From NCBI GenBank assembly GCA_014377485.1, contig JACMPM010000083.1, positions 1-36,948 of the forward strand: DNA of 36,948 nucleotides, read 5' to 3'. Of this stretch, positions 1-9,054 are shown piece by piece; the first letter of the stretch is position 1; each line of letters opens with the position of its first letter. Position numbers and translations under genes: made by a program. The DNA comes from Bacteriovorax sp. GTDB taxonomy: Bacteria; Bdellovibrionota; Bacteriovoracia; Bacteriovoracales; Bacteriovoracaceae. The notes beneath the pieces were generated by a model that saw only the letters and a list, made by a program, of their open reading frames with translations, ran no database searches and was not told the DNA's origin.

Positions 1-1257
1 AGAACGCCCTACTGTCGTGGAGCCGATGGCCGAGCAGTCTTGCGTTCAAGTGTTCGCGAATTTTTAGCTCAAGAACATATGAACGAACTTGGAATACCTT
101 CTTCTCGCTCATTAAGTTTAATCACCTCTAAGACGGAAAAGGTAAAGCGGCCCTGGTTTACAGAAGGGTCGTACTCTAGGGATCCTGAAGTAATGATAGA
201 AGAATCCGTCGCTATAACTACGCGGGTTGCGCATTCGTTTCTTCGAGTAGGCCAGATTGAGCTCTTCGGCCGTCGTGCCAGTAAAAAAGAGCATCCTGAA
301 GCTTTAGAAGAGTTGAGAGCGATTGTGCTGCACTTGATTGATCGTGAATACAAAGACGTGATTGATGAGTTTTTACCTATTGAAAAAAAAGTGATCTTGC
401 TTGCAACCGAATTTCGAAGTCGTCTTACTTCTCTTGTGACAAATTGGATTCGCGTTGGCTTTTGCCAAGGAAACTTCAATAGTGACAACTGTGCGGCAGG
501 AGGCTTCACGCTTGACTATGGACCGTTTGGGTTTATGGATATGTTTGACCCAAAATATCAGCCCTGGACAGGTGGCGGAGAACACTTCTCATTTTTAAAT
601 CAGCCTCAGGCGGCCGAACGCAATTTTCATATGTTTTGTAAGGCAATAAAACCTTTGATAAAGTCAAATGAGTTTGTCTTAAGTCAGTTAGATGAGATTG
701 AAAATGGCTTTTCTTTAGTGATGCAAGAAAAAATGGAAAAAATGTGGGCCACTAAACTAGGCCTTGGTACATTTGAAGCATCACTTTTCAAAGAACTTGT
801 AATGCTTATGATGCAAACTCACGTTGATTACACTATCTTCTTTCGTGAACTCTCTTCAATACCTGAAGACATTACTCCGCTCATAAAAAGCTTTTTCAGT
901 GAGTCACTCTATGATGGAAAGATCCTTACAAGCTGGTCGCAGTGGCTAGATAAATGGAAATTACTCATTCATAATTCCAATCCCGAAGACATAAATGCAA
1001 CTTCGCCAGAGTCTCGCGAAAAGCTTTCAGAGCACATGAAACGTGTTAACCCAAAATACACTCTGCGAGAGTGGTTTCTAGTACCCGCCTATCGAGAAGC
1101 TTCTAATGGAGACTATACTCTTATTGGGGAGCTGCAAGAAGTTATGACAAATCCATACGCTGAGCTCTCTTATGAGATGGAGGAGAAATACTATAGGAAG
1201 AAGCCCTCTCACTTCTTTGATGTCGCTGGAATATCTCATGTCAGTTGTTCATCGTAA
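1..1257 (+). CDS. selO: Protein adenylyltransferase SelO (5'-truncated by window edge)
   Basis: SelO is a pseudokinase-fold enzyme that transfers AMP from ATP to Ser/Thr/Tyr of target proteins in redox stress. The reading frame is open from base 1: the codons before the internal TTG at 40 give [13 protein letters not shown] followed by LRSSVREFL, the classic SelO segment, so the gene starts left of the window. The SDN and LDYGPFG motifs supply the family's catalytic Asp, Asn and metal-binding Asp, and TGGGEHFSF with [10 protein letters not shown] is typical of the longer SelO form. The C-terminus ends S-C-S-S; eukaryotic SelO has selenocysteine near this position, so this is the Cys version. 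Nothing suggests decay. Function is assigned by family; targets are unknown. Confidence 0.93.
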   Translation, partial: RTPYCRGADGRAVLRSSVREFLAQEHMNELGIPSSRSLSLITSKTEKVKRPWFTEGSYSRDPEVMIEESVAITTRVAHSFLRVGQIELFGRRASKKEHPEALEELRAIVLHLIDREYKDVIDEFLPIEKKVILLATEFRSRLTSLVTNWIRVGFCQGNFNSDNCAAGGFTLDYGPFGFMDMFDPKYQPWTGGGEHFSFLNQPQAAERNFHMFCKAIKPLIKSNEFVLSQLDEIENGFSLVMQEKMEKMWATKLGLGTFEASLFKELVMLMMQTHVDYTIFFRELSSIPEDITPLIKSFFSESLYDGKILTSWSQWLDKWKLLIHNSNPEDINATSPESREKLSEHMKRVNPKYTLREWFLVPAYREASNGDYTLIGELQEVMTNPYAELSYEMEEKYYRKKPSHFFDVAGISHVSCSS

Positions 1258-1369
1258 AAGCCAGGAAAGGATCAGCACTCAAGAAAAAGTACGACTTCAA
1301 ATGCCAGAGATTGAAGAGAAGCCAGTCGACTGCTTCTATAGTCACGATGATATTTCCTAATTTCAAGAA

Positions 1370-1645
1370 TTAACAATTTTCTAAAAACTGCATAGGCCCA
1401 CTTTCAAACTCTTTATAATTATCAAGTGTAATCAAAATGAGTTTTGCTTCTGGAAATTTTTCTTTAAATTTCTCTAAACCTTTTTGCGATTTTTTTCGTC
1501 CGCTTTTGACTTCAATTGCATAAAGCTTTCTCCCATTTTTTAAAACGAAGTCGACTTCATCACTCCCTTCTCGCCAATAATAAAGAGATTCATCAGTTCG
1601 AACCAACTGTGGACTATAGGTTAAATTAGAACACCTTTCTCTCAA
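1370..1645 (-). pseudogene. C-terminal remnant of DUF4143-type AAA ATPase
   Basis: About 90 residues resembling the C-terminal nuclease-like end of AAA_14/DUF4143 ATPases: YYWREGSDEVDFVL, then YAIEVKSG, then a KFKEKFPEAKLILI segment. Full proteins of this family are roughly 380-450 residues with an N-terminal P-loop, and none of that is present. The frame stays open upstream to about position 1757 but no longer looks like the family, and it runs through a tract of seven C at 1662-1668. The start given (TTG) is arbitrary. The most likely history is that the 5' part was removed when the IS91-like element next to it arrived or rearranged. Probably non-functional. Confidence 0.7.
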
Positions 1646-1649
1646 AATG

Positions 1650-3060
1650 CAACTCGGATCGCCCCCCCTTTTGAGAAATGAAACGCCTTCGGCGACTCTT
1701 ATAATAAATATTTCGGGATTTTTTACGTATACGTGGTTAGAATATTTGTGATGTCTTATTTAAGATCGAAATTAGGCATAGTTCACTTGATACAAAATTA
1801 ATATTGATTAAGAATATTCAGGAATCAGATCAAAATAATCCACTTCTGGTGGTGCTCGAGGAGAGCTGGCATTTATTTCATGAACTGGAAGCCCAAGATG
1901 CTTTAAAATTTTTTGGCAAACATATCTTGAAGTGATCGTTGCAATAAGCTCTAACTTCGTGCCGCAATTCTCACAATAATTTACTTCGTATTTGAAAACA
2001 TGCTTCAATAACTCTCCCCAAGCAGTCCGATAAACTTTCTTTTTAGTCTTCACTTTTTTAGGCTGGGCCATCGCAGTTATTACAGATCGTTTTTTATGTC
2101 TGGCACCAAAAACACCAATATAACGAATAAGATTTTGTCGTGGAGGTGGAATTAACGAGATGATTCTTTTAATAAATTGATCTGTGGTAAATTGTAAGTG
2201 AGTGTTCCATCTGAATATGGGTTTTAAGTTTTAACCTAACTATTCCTGAATCATTATAAGAAATCCGATCTTTGGCTATTGGACCTCGTAAAATATATCG
2301 ACATAAACGCTCTAGCCCTTCTCGTTGATTTCCTAAAATCTTCACGTTCGCATGCAAACTAAATCCATCGTTATAACAACAGCGCCACCCTTTAAATTCT
2401 CGAAATGGTGGATCACAAAATTTTCCCAAGGGAATCGGTAATTGAAATTTTTCATCTCGATTTTGTACACTTTGCGCCTGTAACTGAGCTAAAGACAAAT
2501 CTTCATTAATAATATTTTCTTCTTTTGTATGGAAGTGCACGTTTAGATTTAATGCTCCTCCAAAACGTTGAACAACAGTAATGGCCCCAACTTTAGGATT
2601 TAATAAATTAAATGCCTTCGCTTTTTTTTGATAATGACCATTTATTGTTCTATGAAACAAGGCCTTGGACTTTCGCAAAAACTCAGCTCGTGTCGCAAGT
2701 AAAAAACGATAGGTATAAGGCATACTAAGAACCCACTGCCTAATTGGAACAGCAGGTATTACTTCTTCTAGTAGGTGTTTAGCGGTATCTGCTGTTCGTC
2801 TTCCGGTACAGCTCGGGCAAAGCGTTCTGCCTTTACAGCTAAATGCTACAATTTTATCTTTTTGGCAGCATAGACAGTGAAAACGTGCGATCCCATAGGC
2901 AGGAATTCCGCAAGTAAGATATTTTTTGAATTCACGTTCAAGATGAAAAGGCAGATGAATACCTAGATTTTCTTTATCGAAAAAAACCTGTCGGTAATTT
3001 TCACGAATAAGGGCATGGAGATCTGTTTTATATGGAGTGCGAGGAACATACATTCCAAGC
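1650..3060 (-). mobile_element. Decayed IS91-family insertion sequence (approximate limits)
   Basis: The region holds a broken Y2/HUH transposase (1808-3053) and little else. IS91 elements lack long terminal inverted repeats and move by rolling-circle replication from an origin downstream of the transposase, so exact ends cannot be read by eye. The left flank (1646-1807, 162 bp without a gene) contains a small GC-rich hairpin, CGCC-TTC-GGCG, near 1684, which could belong to the origin end; this is inference. The right limit is set only by the transposase start and the next operon's terminator at 3155. Confidence 0.65.
1808..3053 (-). pseudogene. IS91-family HUH transposase, frameshifted and internally deleted
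   Basis: Reading leftwards from 3053, the N-terminal part has the Cys-rich zinc-binding region (HCLCCQKD, then GRTLCPSC) and the HUH motif in LNLNVHFH. The usual segment after HUH is missing: the sequence jumps to LAQLQAQSVQNRD, so some tens of residues are deleted. The core GFSLHANVKI / GLERLCRYILRGPI follows, then the frame stops at 2169. Another frame continues at once with THLQFTTDQFIKRI, RQNLIRYIGVFGARHKK and the C-terminal CENCGTKLELIA zinc ribbon, ending at 1808. By comparison with the family segment LKTPYSDGTTHL, the break is best explained by two single-base deletions close together near 2200-2222. The protein cannot be made intact. Confidence 0.88.
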
Positions 3061-3154
3061 CATTAAGCAAGGTCAATAAAGCGTCATCAACTTTAATTAT
3101 CTAAACAACTAGCTTCTTAAATTTTACATCGGTATTTTTTTGAATTAAAAACAT

Positions 3155-3203
3155 AAAAAAAGGTCCCAGGAAACTTTTCGTAAAAAGTCTCCTGGAACCT
3201 TTT
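3155..3203 (-). terminator. Rho-independent terminator of the FecR-domain operon
   Basis: A 21-bp stem (3158-3178 with 3183-3203, two G-U wobbles, 4-nt loop CGTA) read on the minus strand ends in a run of U from 3161-3155. It sits just downstream of the FecR gene's stop codon at 3214. Confidence 0.88.
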
Positions 3204-3213
3204 AGGGAAATCT

Positions 3214-3807
3214 TTAGAGTACACCCATATCTTTAAACACAACGTTCGTCATATTGATCATGCTTTTAGCAGCAACAGTGGCCTTAAGTTCACTCTTAGG
3301 AGTAGCAAGGCTAAGGTCTTCATCTTTATTGACTTTTACTTCTCCAGTGGCCGATTTTGCAGAAACGACGCCTTCGCAGACACAAAGGTATGATTGTTTT
3401 TTTGTTTCTTCGATCATGAAGTGAGTTCCGCGAACAGCAAATGCCACTCTTTTAGTTTTTACTTCAAAAGTTTCATTTTGAGTCAGAGGCTTAATGGCAG
3501 AATAAAGCTTTCCTCTTAAAAGATTAAAAAGAGTATTTTTGGGATTTAGCGTTTCTACTTTTACTGTAGCACCAGTGAAACGAATCAGGTGACCGTTTTG
3601 GAATTTTACTTCGACAAAGTCGCCAGCTTTAGGAATGACTAATTCCATTCTCTCCGCGATCTCAGCGCCAACTTTGATTTGTTCTTTATTAATAAAAGCT
3701 TTTCCTTGAATTTTTGAAACGTTGGCAACTGGCATGAATTCGGCATGCGCGCTTGTAATTATGACCAACGATAAAAAGATGGAAGTAAAAAGTGTTTTAA
3801 ATTTCAT
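3214..3807 (-). CDS. Periplasmic FecR-domain protein
   Basis: 197 residues with a Sec signal peptide (basic MKFK, hydrophobic core, cleavage after AHA at about residue 22), then a FecR domain: early strands SKIQGKAFINKEQIKVGAEI, the GDFVEVKFQNGHLIRF hairpin, and FEVKTKRVAFAVRGTHF, the V(R)GT hallmark. Classical FecR is an inner-membrane anti-sigma sensor; this one has no transmembrane anchor or cytoplasmic part and no FecI sigma factor nearby, so it is more like the secreted FecR-like surface or scaffold proteins. The ATG follows a GGGGAG ribosome site. It overlaps the end of the upstream gene by 11 bp and is followed by a strong terminator, so it is the last gene of an operon. Role unknown. 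Confidence 0.85.
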   Translation of the reverse strand: MKFKTLFTSIFLSLVIITSAHAEFMPVANVSKIQGKAFINKEQIKVGAEIAERMELVIPKAGDFVEVKFQNGHLIRFTGATVKVETLNPKNTLFNLLRGKLYSAIKPLTQNETFEVKTKRVAFAVRGTHFMIEETKKQSYLCVCEGVVSAKSATGEVKVNKDEDLSLATPKSELKATVAAKSMINMTNVVFKDMGVL

Positions 3808-4270
3808 TGAGACTCTCCCCTATATGTTTAGAAAAATAGCAGTTTAAATTTTTTTCGAGCATCGAGTAGTGTGCGACTTCTAAACGATTCGCATATATTT
3901 TTTTAAGTTCTTCACATCCTTTTTTAGGATTGAAGCAGTATTTTAAATCCCGCTGGTCACAAGACACACTTAACATGACACTTTCACTCATTTCACAAAT
4001 CACTTTCTTTTTTGCTAGATCAACAAATCCTCTAGTCAGTGCTTTTTCCATGGGAAACTGTTTCAGGCAAAAATCAATTAATGTATAGCTCTTATTCAGG
4101 CATTCCATTTCGGTTAATGTTTTTGGAGAAATTAAGACTGTATCTTTAGCGCCCATGACTTTGCAGACTTCGGCATATTCGAATTCTTTAAAGTGAGGTG
4201 TGGTGATTTCATGCTTTAGAACAGCAGCTTGTAGATTAGAAAAAATGAATAGCGATATTAGAAATGACAT
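3797..4270 (-). CDS. Small secreted Cys-containing protein of unknown function
   Basis: 157 residues. A short hydrophobic N-terminus without a basic residue (MSFLISLFIFSNLQA) looks like a signal peptide cut before AVLKH. The mature part has eight Cys, an even number consistent with disulphides in the periplasm. I do not recognise a family. The gene overlaps the FecR gene by 11 bp and so is probably translated with it. The start is odd: the chosen ATG has no ribosome site. Twenty bases upstream, a minus-strand ATG at 4290 with a GAGG site opens a 10-codon frame (4258-4290) that ends just inside this gene, so translation may be coupled to a leader peptide, or there may be a frameshift in the signal peptide. 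Confidence 0.65.
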   Translation of the reverse strand: MSFLISLFIFSNLQAAVLKHEITTPHFKEFEYAEVCKVMGAKDTVLISPKTLTEMECLNKSYTLIDFCLKQFPMEKALTRGFVDLAKKKVICEMSESVMLSVSCDQRDLKYCFNPKKGCEELKKIYANRLEVAHYSMLEKNLNCYFSKHIGESLNEI

Positions 4271-4315
4271 ATGAGAAAAATTATAACCATAATTTTCCTC
4301 ACCGTCATAGGGATA

Positions 4316-4762
4316 TTAATTTATAATTTTGATCTGATCAGATAGGGTTCCGTCTGCATTTCTTAGAACTTGTATAGAGATTGATCGGTTTTTTTCCACT
4401 TGATTCATGTCATCCATATTGTCAAAATCATTTTGTACGTAATTGATAACGATCACATCAGAGTTTAAGAATACAACACGACTAACTGAACTCATCATAA
4501 CTCCAAGTTCAAAAATCTTTGTGTCCTGGTAACCAGTATTTAAAATCAGAATCATACGTGTAGGATTCATTCCATCGCCGGCCAGAATTTCAATAACTTT
4601 AGCTTCAAGTTCAGAAGCTGTTGAATATGTTTGATGAACTCCGATAACCAGATCCAATATTTTTACACTGTCATCAGTAGAAGCTTCGATAGATTCAGAA
4701 GCGTAACTTACCTGGCCAAACGACAGTAGAATAAGAAAAGAAGAAAGTATTAATGCCTTCAT
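4316..4762 (-). CDS. Secreted protein of unknown function
   Basis: 148 residues with a clear Sec signal peptide (MKALILSSFLILLSFGQVSYA, cut near residue 21) and an AGGAG ribosome site 5 bases before ATG. The mature protein is acidic, Cys-free, with an alternating hydrophobic pattern (TRMILILNTGY, RVVFLNSDVIVINYV) suggesting a small alpha/beta or beta domain. No family recognised. It precedes the FecR-linked pair by 45 bp on the same strand and may be co-transcribed with it; glutamate dehydrogenase upstream is separated by its own terminator. Confidence 0.7.
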   Translation of the reverse strand: MKALILSSFLILLSFGQVSYASESIEASTDDSVKILDLVIGVHQTYSTASELEAKVIEILAGDGMNPTRMILILNTGYQDTKIFELGVMMSSVSRVVFLNSDVIVINYVQNDFDNMDDMNQVEKNRSISIQVLRNADGTLSDQIKIIN

Positions 4763-4866
4763 GCGGACTCCTAAAATAGATTTATTTAAGACTTAGCATT
4801 GCTTTGAATAGGGCGGAAGAAGGAATGAAGATATTACAGGCTTTTTTGTTAGTTCATCCTGGAAAT

Positions 4867-4893
4867 AAAAAAAGGCTGCAGATAGCAGCCTTT
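4867..4893 (-). terminator. Terminator of glutamate dehydrogenase gene
   Basis: A 9-bp stem AAAGGCTGC / GCAGCCTTT (4871-4879 with 4885-4893, 5-nt loop), followed on the minus strand by a run of U, lies 29 bp after the gdh stop codon. Confidence 0.88.
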
Positions 4894-4921
4894 CAAGTAA
4901 TTAAAAATTTTTAAGTCGTAC

Positions 4922-6181
4922 TTAAGATGGCCAAAGACCTCTAAGTTTCATTGCTTTTTCAAGACGACGAATCGCTGCAACTAGAGCTGCACTCTTCATA
5001 TTCGTATTGAATTCTTTTGAAGTAGCGTAAACATTTTCAAAAGCTTGTTTCATGATCGAGTGAAGTTTGCTGTTAACTTCATCTAGATCCCAGAAGAAGC
5101 TTTGCAGCCCTTGTACCCATTCGAAGTAAGAAACAATAACCCCACCAGAGTTACAAAGAATATCTGGAATAAGGAAAGATCCATTTGCAGTAACGATATC
5201 AATGGCCTCTTTTGTAAGTGGACCGTTGGCACCTTCAGCAATGATTCTCGCTTTTACAGTATGTGCATTTCTTTCAGTGATAACACCGTCGATTGCAGCA
5301 GGAATTAATACATCAACTTTAAGAGCGAAAAGTTCGTCGTTAGTTATGTGTTGAGTTCCTGGCATGCCTTTAAGAACTTTATTTTCTTTTACCCATCTCT
5401 CACATTTTTCAATGTCGAGACCGTTGGGATCATACACTCCACCAGAAATATCTGATACAGCTACAATTTTGGCACCCTGAGCTTTTAAATCATTAGCAGC
5501 AGGAATAGCAACTTTACCAAAACCGTGAATAGCTACAGTTGTATTTTGATCAATAGTCATACCGATTTTTTCTGCAGCGAAGTTTACACAGAATGCAACT
5601 CCTTTTCCAGTCGACTCTGCTCTACCTAATGATCCACCAAGATCAATTGGTTTTCCTGTAACGACTGCGCCGTCAGTGTAACCTTTGATTTGAGAATAAG
5701 TATCCATGAACCATGCCATTGTTTGAGAATCCGTTCCAATATCTGGAGCTGGAATATCAATATGAGGTCCAATGATCATGTTAATTTCTGTTGCGTATCT
5801 TCTGGTAAGCGCCTGAAGCTCTTGACGAGAAAGATGAGTTGGATCAACACAGATACCACCCTTTGCTCCACCATATGGAAGACCAACAAGTGCACATTTA
5901 AAAGTCATCAACATCGCAAGACCTGCAGTCTCAGATAGATCGACACCTGGATGATAGCGAATTCCTCCCTTACCTGGCCCAAGAGTTAAATTGTGTTGAA
6001 CTCTGTATCCGATAAAAGTTTTTACCGTTCCATCATCAAGACGAATAGGTACAGAAACTTGTAGTGCGCGTTTTGGATATTTTAATCTTTCAGCGACGTT
6101 TGGGTCGAGACCCATAATTTTACTAGCGTCTTCCAATTGCTTAATAGCATCTTGGAATAAAAGACTGTCAAACAGACTCAT
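4922..6181 (-). CDS. gdhA: Glutamate dehydrogenase (Glu/Leu/Phe/Val dehydrogenase family)
   Basis: Interconverts glutamate and 2-oxoglutarate plus ammonia in the cytoplasm. 419 residues, the usual length for the hexameric enzyme. The substrate lysines are in GPGKGGIRYH (K71) and MTFKCA (K95), the catalytic lysine is K107 in LPYGGAKGG, and the catalytic Asp is D147 in PAPDIGTD. The Rossmann motif reads GFGKVA (220-225) rather than GFGNVG. An Asp after the second strand (AVSD, D244) would favour NAD over NADP, which suits a catabolic role; this is an inference. A GGAGG ribosome site precedes the ATG by 7 bases, and a terminator follows, so it is probably transcribed alone. In predatory bacteria this enzyme feeds prey amino acids into the TCA cycle. 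Confidence 0.94.
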   Translation of the reverse strand: MSLFDSLLFQDAIKQLEDASKIMGLDPNVAERLKYPKRALQVSVPIRLDDGTVKTFIGYRVQHNLTLGPGKGGIRYHPGVDLSETAGLAMLMTFKCALVGLPYGGAKGGICVDPTHLSRQELQALTRRYATEINMIIGPHIDIPAPDIGTDSQTMAWFMDTYSQIKGYTDGAVVTGKPIDLGGSLGRAESTGKGVAFCVNFAAEKIGMTIDQNTTVAIHGFGKVAIPAANDLKAQGAKIVAVSDISGGVYDPNGLDIEKCERWVKENKVLKGMPGTQHITNDELFALKVDVLIPAAIDGVITERNAHTVKARIIAEGANGPLTKEAIDIVTANGSFLIPDILCNSGGVIVSYFEWVQGLQSFFWDLDEVNSKLHSIMKQAFENVYATSKEFNTNMKSAALVAAIRRLEKAMKLRGLWPS

Positions 6182-6254
6182 TTAAAGACCTCCGATTCAT
6201 AGAATAAGTGGTCTAAAGATTACTCTTAGAATTTGAGGAAATCTAGAAATTTAA

Positions 6255-7055
6255 CTAAAGATTAAAAGGGAAGCTGGCTGTCATCTCAACTCTATTATCT
6301 GCGTCATTACCGTTAGGCATAGTTGTAGAAGACAGACGAGCTTTAATGTTTTTTGTGATTTCTTGGTCGACGAATGCAACGAATTGAGCTTCGTTTACGT
6401 TATATTCGACTCCGGTAGAAGTACCAAGTTGATTAAAATCTTTTTTCGTTAGAACTTTGGTTTTTCCATTTGCCCCAACAGTTGCGTTACATTCAAACCA
6501 TGGATTTCTAACATCCATGATAGCTTTTCCTTGAAGTACACGAACCTTGAATTTTAAACTTATGTATTTTGAAACTGGAACAGAAGCGTTTGGACGAAGA
6601 GATTTTTCAACTTTTCCAACTGTATGAAGAGCTGATCCTTCTTCTGCATCTCTTACTTCACCGGCTAAACGCTTATCCGCATATCTCAAAAGATTTTTTG
6701 AAATAAATTTTGTTTTCTCTTGAGTGGTTGGAGTCTTATAAAGGTGTGTTGATCTCAAATCCCATTTTTGTGCGTAATCTTCAGTGTCTTGCCAAGTGTT
6801 TAAAGTATCTCTCATTCCTTTCATTACACCGGCATCGTCTTCAGCAAATATAGATTGGGCCATAACTTTTTGTTCTAATGGAACAGTTAAAACCTCTTCA
6901 TCAAAAGCACTTGCGGGAGTTCTTGAACTTACAACTTTATGTTCTAATGAAAATGCTGAAACACTTAAAAGCGAAAAGATTGTAAACAGTGACAGGTGTA
7001 CAAAATTTGGACATCTACTTGCTGCTAATTTTTCTTTTAAGTTTACAGTTTTCAT
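6255..7055 (-). CDS. Secreted or surface protein of unknown function
   Basis: 266 residues from ATG at 7055. A TTG 24 bases upstream also opens the frame, but the AAGG site nine bases before MKTVNLKEKL favours the ATG. An unusually long N-region (about 20 residues, several Lys/Arg) precedes the hydrophobic stretch FVHLSLFTIFSLLSVSAFS, with cleavage likely near residue 39. The last 90 residues have an alternating beta pattern (YISLKFKVRVLQGKAIMDV, IKARLSSTTM) ending in FPFNL, so a small beta-rich surface domain is possible. No family recognised. It stands alone between gdh and parB, and nothing in the sequence shows its role. Confidence 0.7.
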   Translation of the reverse strand: MKTVNLKEKLAASRCPNFVHLSLFTIFSLLSVSAFSLEHKVVSSRTPASAFDEEVLTVPLEQKVMAQSIFAEDDAGVMKGMRDTLNTWQDTEDYAQKWDLRSTHLYKTPTTQEKTKFISKNLLRYADKRLAGEVRDAEEGSALHTVGKVEKSLRPNASVPVSKYISLKFKVRVLQGKAIMDVRNPWFECNATVGANGKTKVLTKKDFNQLGTSTGVEYNVNEAQFVAFVDQEITKNIKARLSSTTMPNGNDADNRVEMTASFPFNL

Positions 7056-7188
7056 TGGCTTATACCTTGTAACAATCAAAGTTAATCTTGTTACTTAGTT
7101 ATTATTGCAAAGGACGAGCCAGAAACAAATTATAGCTAACATAGGGAAAAAAGAGCCGCCTATGAAAAGACGACCCATAACGAATTGA

Positions 7189-8070
7189 TTATTGATCCAT
7201 CATCTCTTTTGTCTCTTCAACCAAATTACGAAGAAGTTCCTGAGTCTTTTTATCAAGATTTAAATCTTTAGACTTAGAGGTCATGGCTTTTAAGAATGCG
7301 TTAGCACTTATACCTTTAGGAAGGGGAGACTTAAGAGGAGCTTTCTTGGAAGCTTTCATTAAACCGCCGCTACTAATAATTCGAGCGAGTTCAGCTCGTT
7401 TAGTGATCTCACCTAAAAGAATCTTTTTTTCAACATCATTCTTGAAAGCACTTTTATCCATGGCATCCCACTCGAGCAAAACATATTTTTCAATATCATG
7501 TGTTTTAGCGGCTTCTTTTAGAGTGCGTGGAAGTTTAGCAATTAATAATGAACGATGAACTTCTGACTTGGAAATTCCAAGTGCAGCTTGAATTTTTCTC
7601 TCGCTCGCTTCTGTTGCGATTTGATAGTTTAAAATCCCATCAGCTTTGTCGACATAATGAAGTTCTTCGCGAGACGAGTTCTCAGAGAACTGTATCGCCA
7701 TTAGCTCTTCTTCTGTTTTATTTTCTAAAACAAAACATGGTGCTTTTTCTGCTTTGTTGAAACTTAAAGCACGGTAGCGTCTCTCACCACAAATAAGTCT
7801 AAAACGACCATTTTTATCCTGGTGTAGCACGAGGGGCTGGATCAAGCCGTTGACTTCAATGTTTTTGGCTAGCTCTTTAATAGAGTCATCGTTAAATTTA
7901 GTTCTTACCTGTTCTTTAACAACGATTTCTTTAAGGTTAATTTCAGCCAGCTTCGCTCCCTGAAGAAGGCGCTCATCTGAAATTTTAAAAATATCTCTTC
8001 CCACTTTTTCGGAAAGATCTATTGTTGTTCTTTGTTTTTTTGATACTCGGGCGGCAAATGTCTTCGACAT
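7189..8070 (-). CDS. parB: ParB-family DNA-partitioning protein
   Basis: ParB proteins bind parS, hydrolyse CTP to slide along DNA, and hand the DNA to ParA. 293 residues: a basic N-terminal tail, then the ParB/Srx domain with GERRYRA (95-101) and ENSSREEL (130-137), then a KorB-like helix-turn-helix around 157-178 (ERKIQAALGISKSEVHRSLLIAKL). The C-terminal part is Lys-rich and ends in a helix (ELLRNLVEETKEMMD) that could dimerise. It lies 43 bp after parA on the same strand, the order expected for a par operon. The diverged sequence and the absence of gidAB/rsmG neighbours suggest a plasmid-type or accessory par system rather than the main chromosomal one. No canonical parS was seen nearby. 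Confidence 0.88.
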   Translation of the reverse strand: MSKTFAARVSKKQRTTIDLSEKVGRDIFKISDERLLQGAKLAEINLKEIVVKEQVRTKFNDDSIKELAKNIEVNGLIQPLVLHQDKNGRFRLICGERRYRALSFNKAEKAPCFVLENKTEEELMAIQFSENSSREELHYVDKADGILNYQIATEASERKIQAALGISKSEVHRSLLIAKLPRTLKEAAKTHDIEKYVLLEWDAMDKSAFKNDVEKKILLGEITKRAELARIISSGGLMKASKKAPLKSPLPKGISANAFLKAMTSKSKDLNLDKKTQELLRNLVEETKEMMDQ

Positions 8071-8113
8071 ATTTAAATCTCCACATCCTTGGGGAAAATA
8101 TTATAGTTAGTAA

Positions 8114-8887
8114 TTATAAATTAAGCGATTTCCACAAAATATCGTAATCAATACGACCAGCGGACTTTGCTCCCATAATACAAACCGGTCTTCTCGTTGA
8201 AATAGATTCTTGCATTTGAACAAGATTTCTAATCATCGGAGTCGTTTGGAATGACTGAGACAGCTCTTCCATTCTTACTCTCTCGATTTTTCTGCGAGGG
8301 TTTACCATTGATGGAATAATTGAAAACTCTAAACCTGGATTTTCAGTTTCTTTGATGATTTCAAATGTATCCATTAATTCTTCTAGCCCATCAATAGAAT
8401 AATCTTGGGCCTGTGTTGGTATGAGTACTCGATTAGATGCCACAAGTGCCATAATCAACTCATCCCCTAGCATTGGAGGCGTGTCGATAACCACATAGTC
8501 GAAATCTAATTTCGCATCTTGAAGTCTTTTTTTAAGTAAACGCTCTTTTCTTCCTGCTTCTTTTCTGACTTCGACTTCTGAAAGAATAAGCAGTTTTGAA
8601 AGGTTTGCAAGGTGGCGGCTAGCCGGGATGATCCTTATATTTTTGTATAATTTTCCAGTCATCTCTGGCTTAACAATGACATCTTCTATACCGACATCAC
8701 CAATTAACCATTCAGGTACCAATGTACGCTGTATTTGAACACCAAAACTTGAACTGAGATTAGCCTGAGAGTCCAGGTCGATGACCAAAACCTTGTGACC
8801 TTTGTTGGCAAGATAACAAGCGAGCTGGTAACATTGCATTGTTTTACCAACGCCACCCTTGTTATTTCCTATCGTGATAACTTCCAT
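8114..8887 (-). CDS. parA: ParA-family partition ATPase
   Basis: 257 residues. The deviant Walker A motif KGGVGKT is at 10-16, the switch I region at VIDLDSQANLS (36-45), and Walker B at VVIDTPPMLGD. MinD/ParA-type ATPases bind DNA non-specifically as ATP dimers and move ParB-parS complexes. There is no N-terminal helix-turn-helix, so this is the short (Soj/type Ib-like) form, which leaves transcriptional control to something else. The ATG follows an AGGAG site by 7 bases. First gene of a parA-parB operon. The 167-bp gap upstream (8888-9054), shared with a divergent lipoprotein gene, should hold both promoters and includes an imperfect inverted repeat near 9007-9022 (CGATAGTGCTATATCG), a possible but unproven operator or parS. 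Confidence 0.9.
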   Translation of the reverse strand: MEVITIGNNKGGVGKTMQCYQLACYLANKGHKVLVIDLDSQANLSSSFGVQIQRTLVPEWLIGDVGIEDVIVKPEMTGKLYKNIRIIPASRHLANLSKLLILSEVEVRKEAGRKERLLKKRLQDAKLDFDYVVIDTPPMLGDELIMALVASNRVLIPTQAQDYSIDGLEELMDTFEIIKETENPGLEFSIIPSMVNPRRKIERVRMEELSQSFQTTPMIRNLVQMQESISTRRPVCIMGAKSAGRIDYDILWKSLNL

Positions 8888-9054
8888 GAATCACTCCTGT
8901 TTTATAATATCTAATTAAAAGGGTGAGGCTTTGGAAATACTATGTCAAAGAAAAAATGCCCCTACAAAAATCAATAGGACCGATTTTTTTTTAATTTCGT
9001 TCAGATCGATAGTGCTATATCGTAATAGAATAATTATTTTTTTGGGAACGAATT

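Noticed and set aside
1238-1360. A 40-codon frame overlapping the end of selO
   Set aside because: No ribosome site, no recognisable product; it uses the last bases of selO out of frame, so chance is more likely.
1620-1640. GAAC at 1628 as the IS91 insertion target
   Set aside because: The orientation relative to the transposase's origin end does not fit clearly and the border of the element is not defined.
4271-4345. A 24-codon hydrophobic frame on the plus strand (MRKIITIIFLTVIGILIYNF)
   Set aside because: It lies opposite coding sequence and starts in the palindrome CATATG shared with the minus-strand ATG. No ribosome site was seen.
8888-9054. Canonical parS near parAB
   Set aside because: No match to the TGTTTCACGTGAAACA type site; only an imperfect inverted repeat remains.
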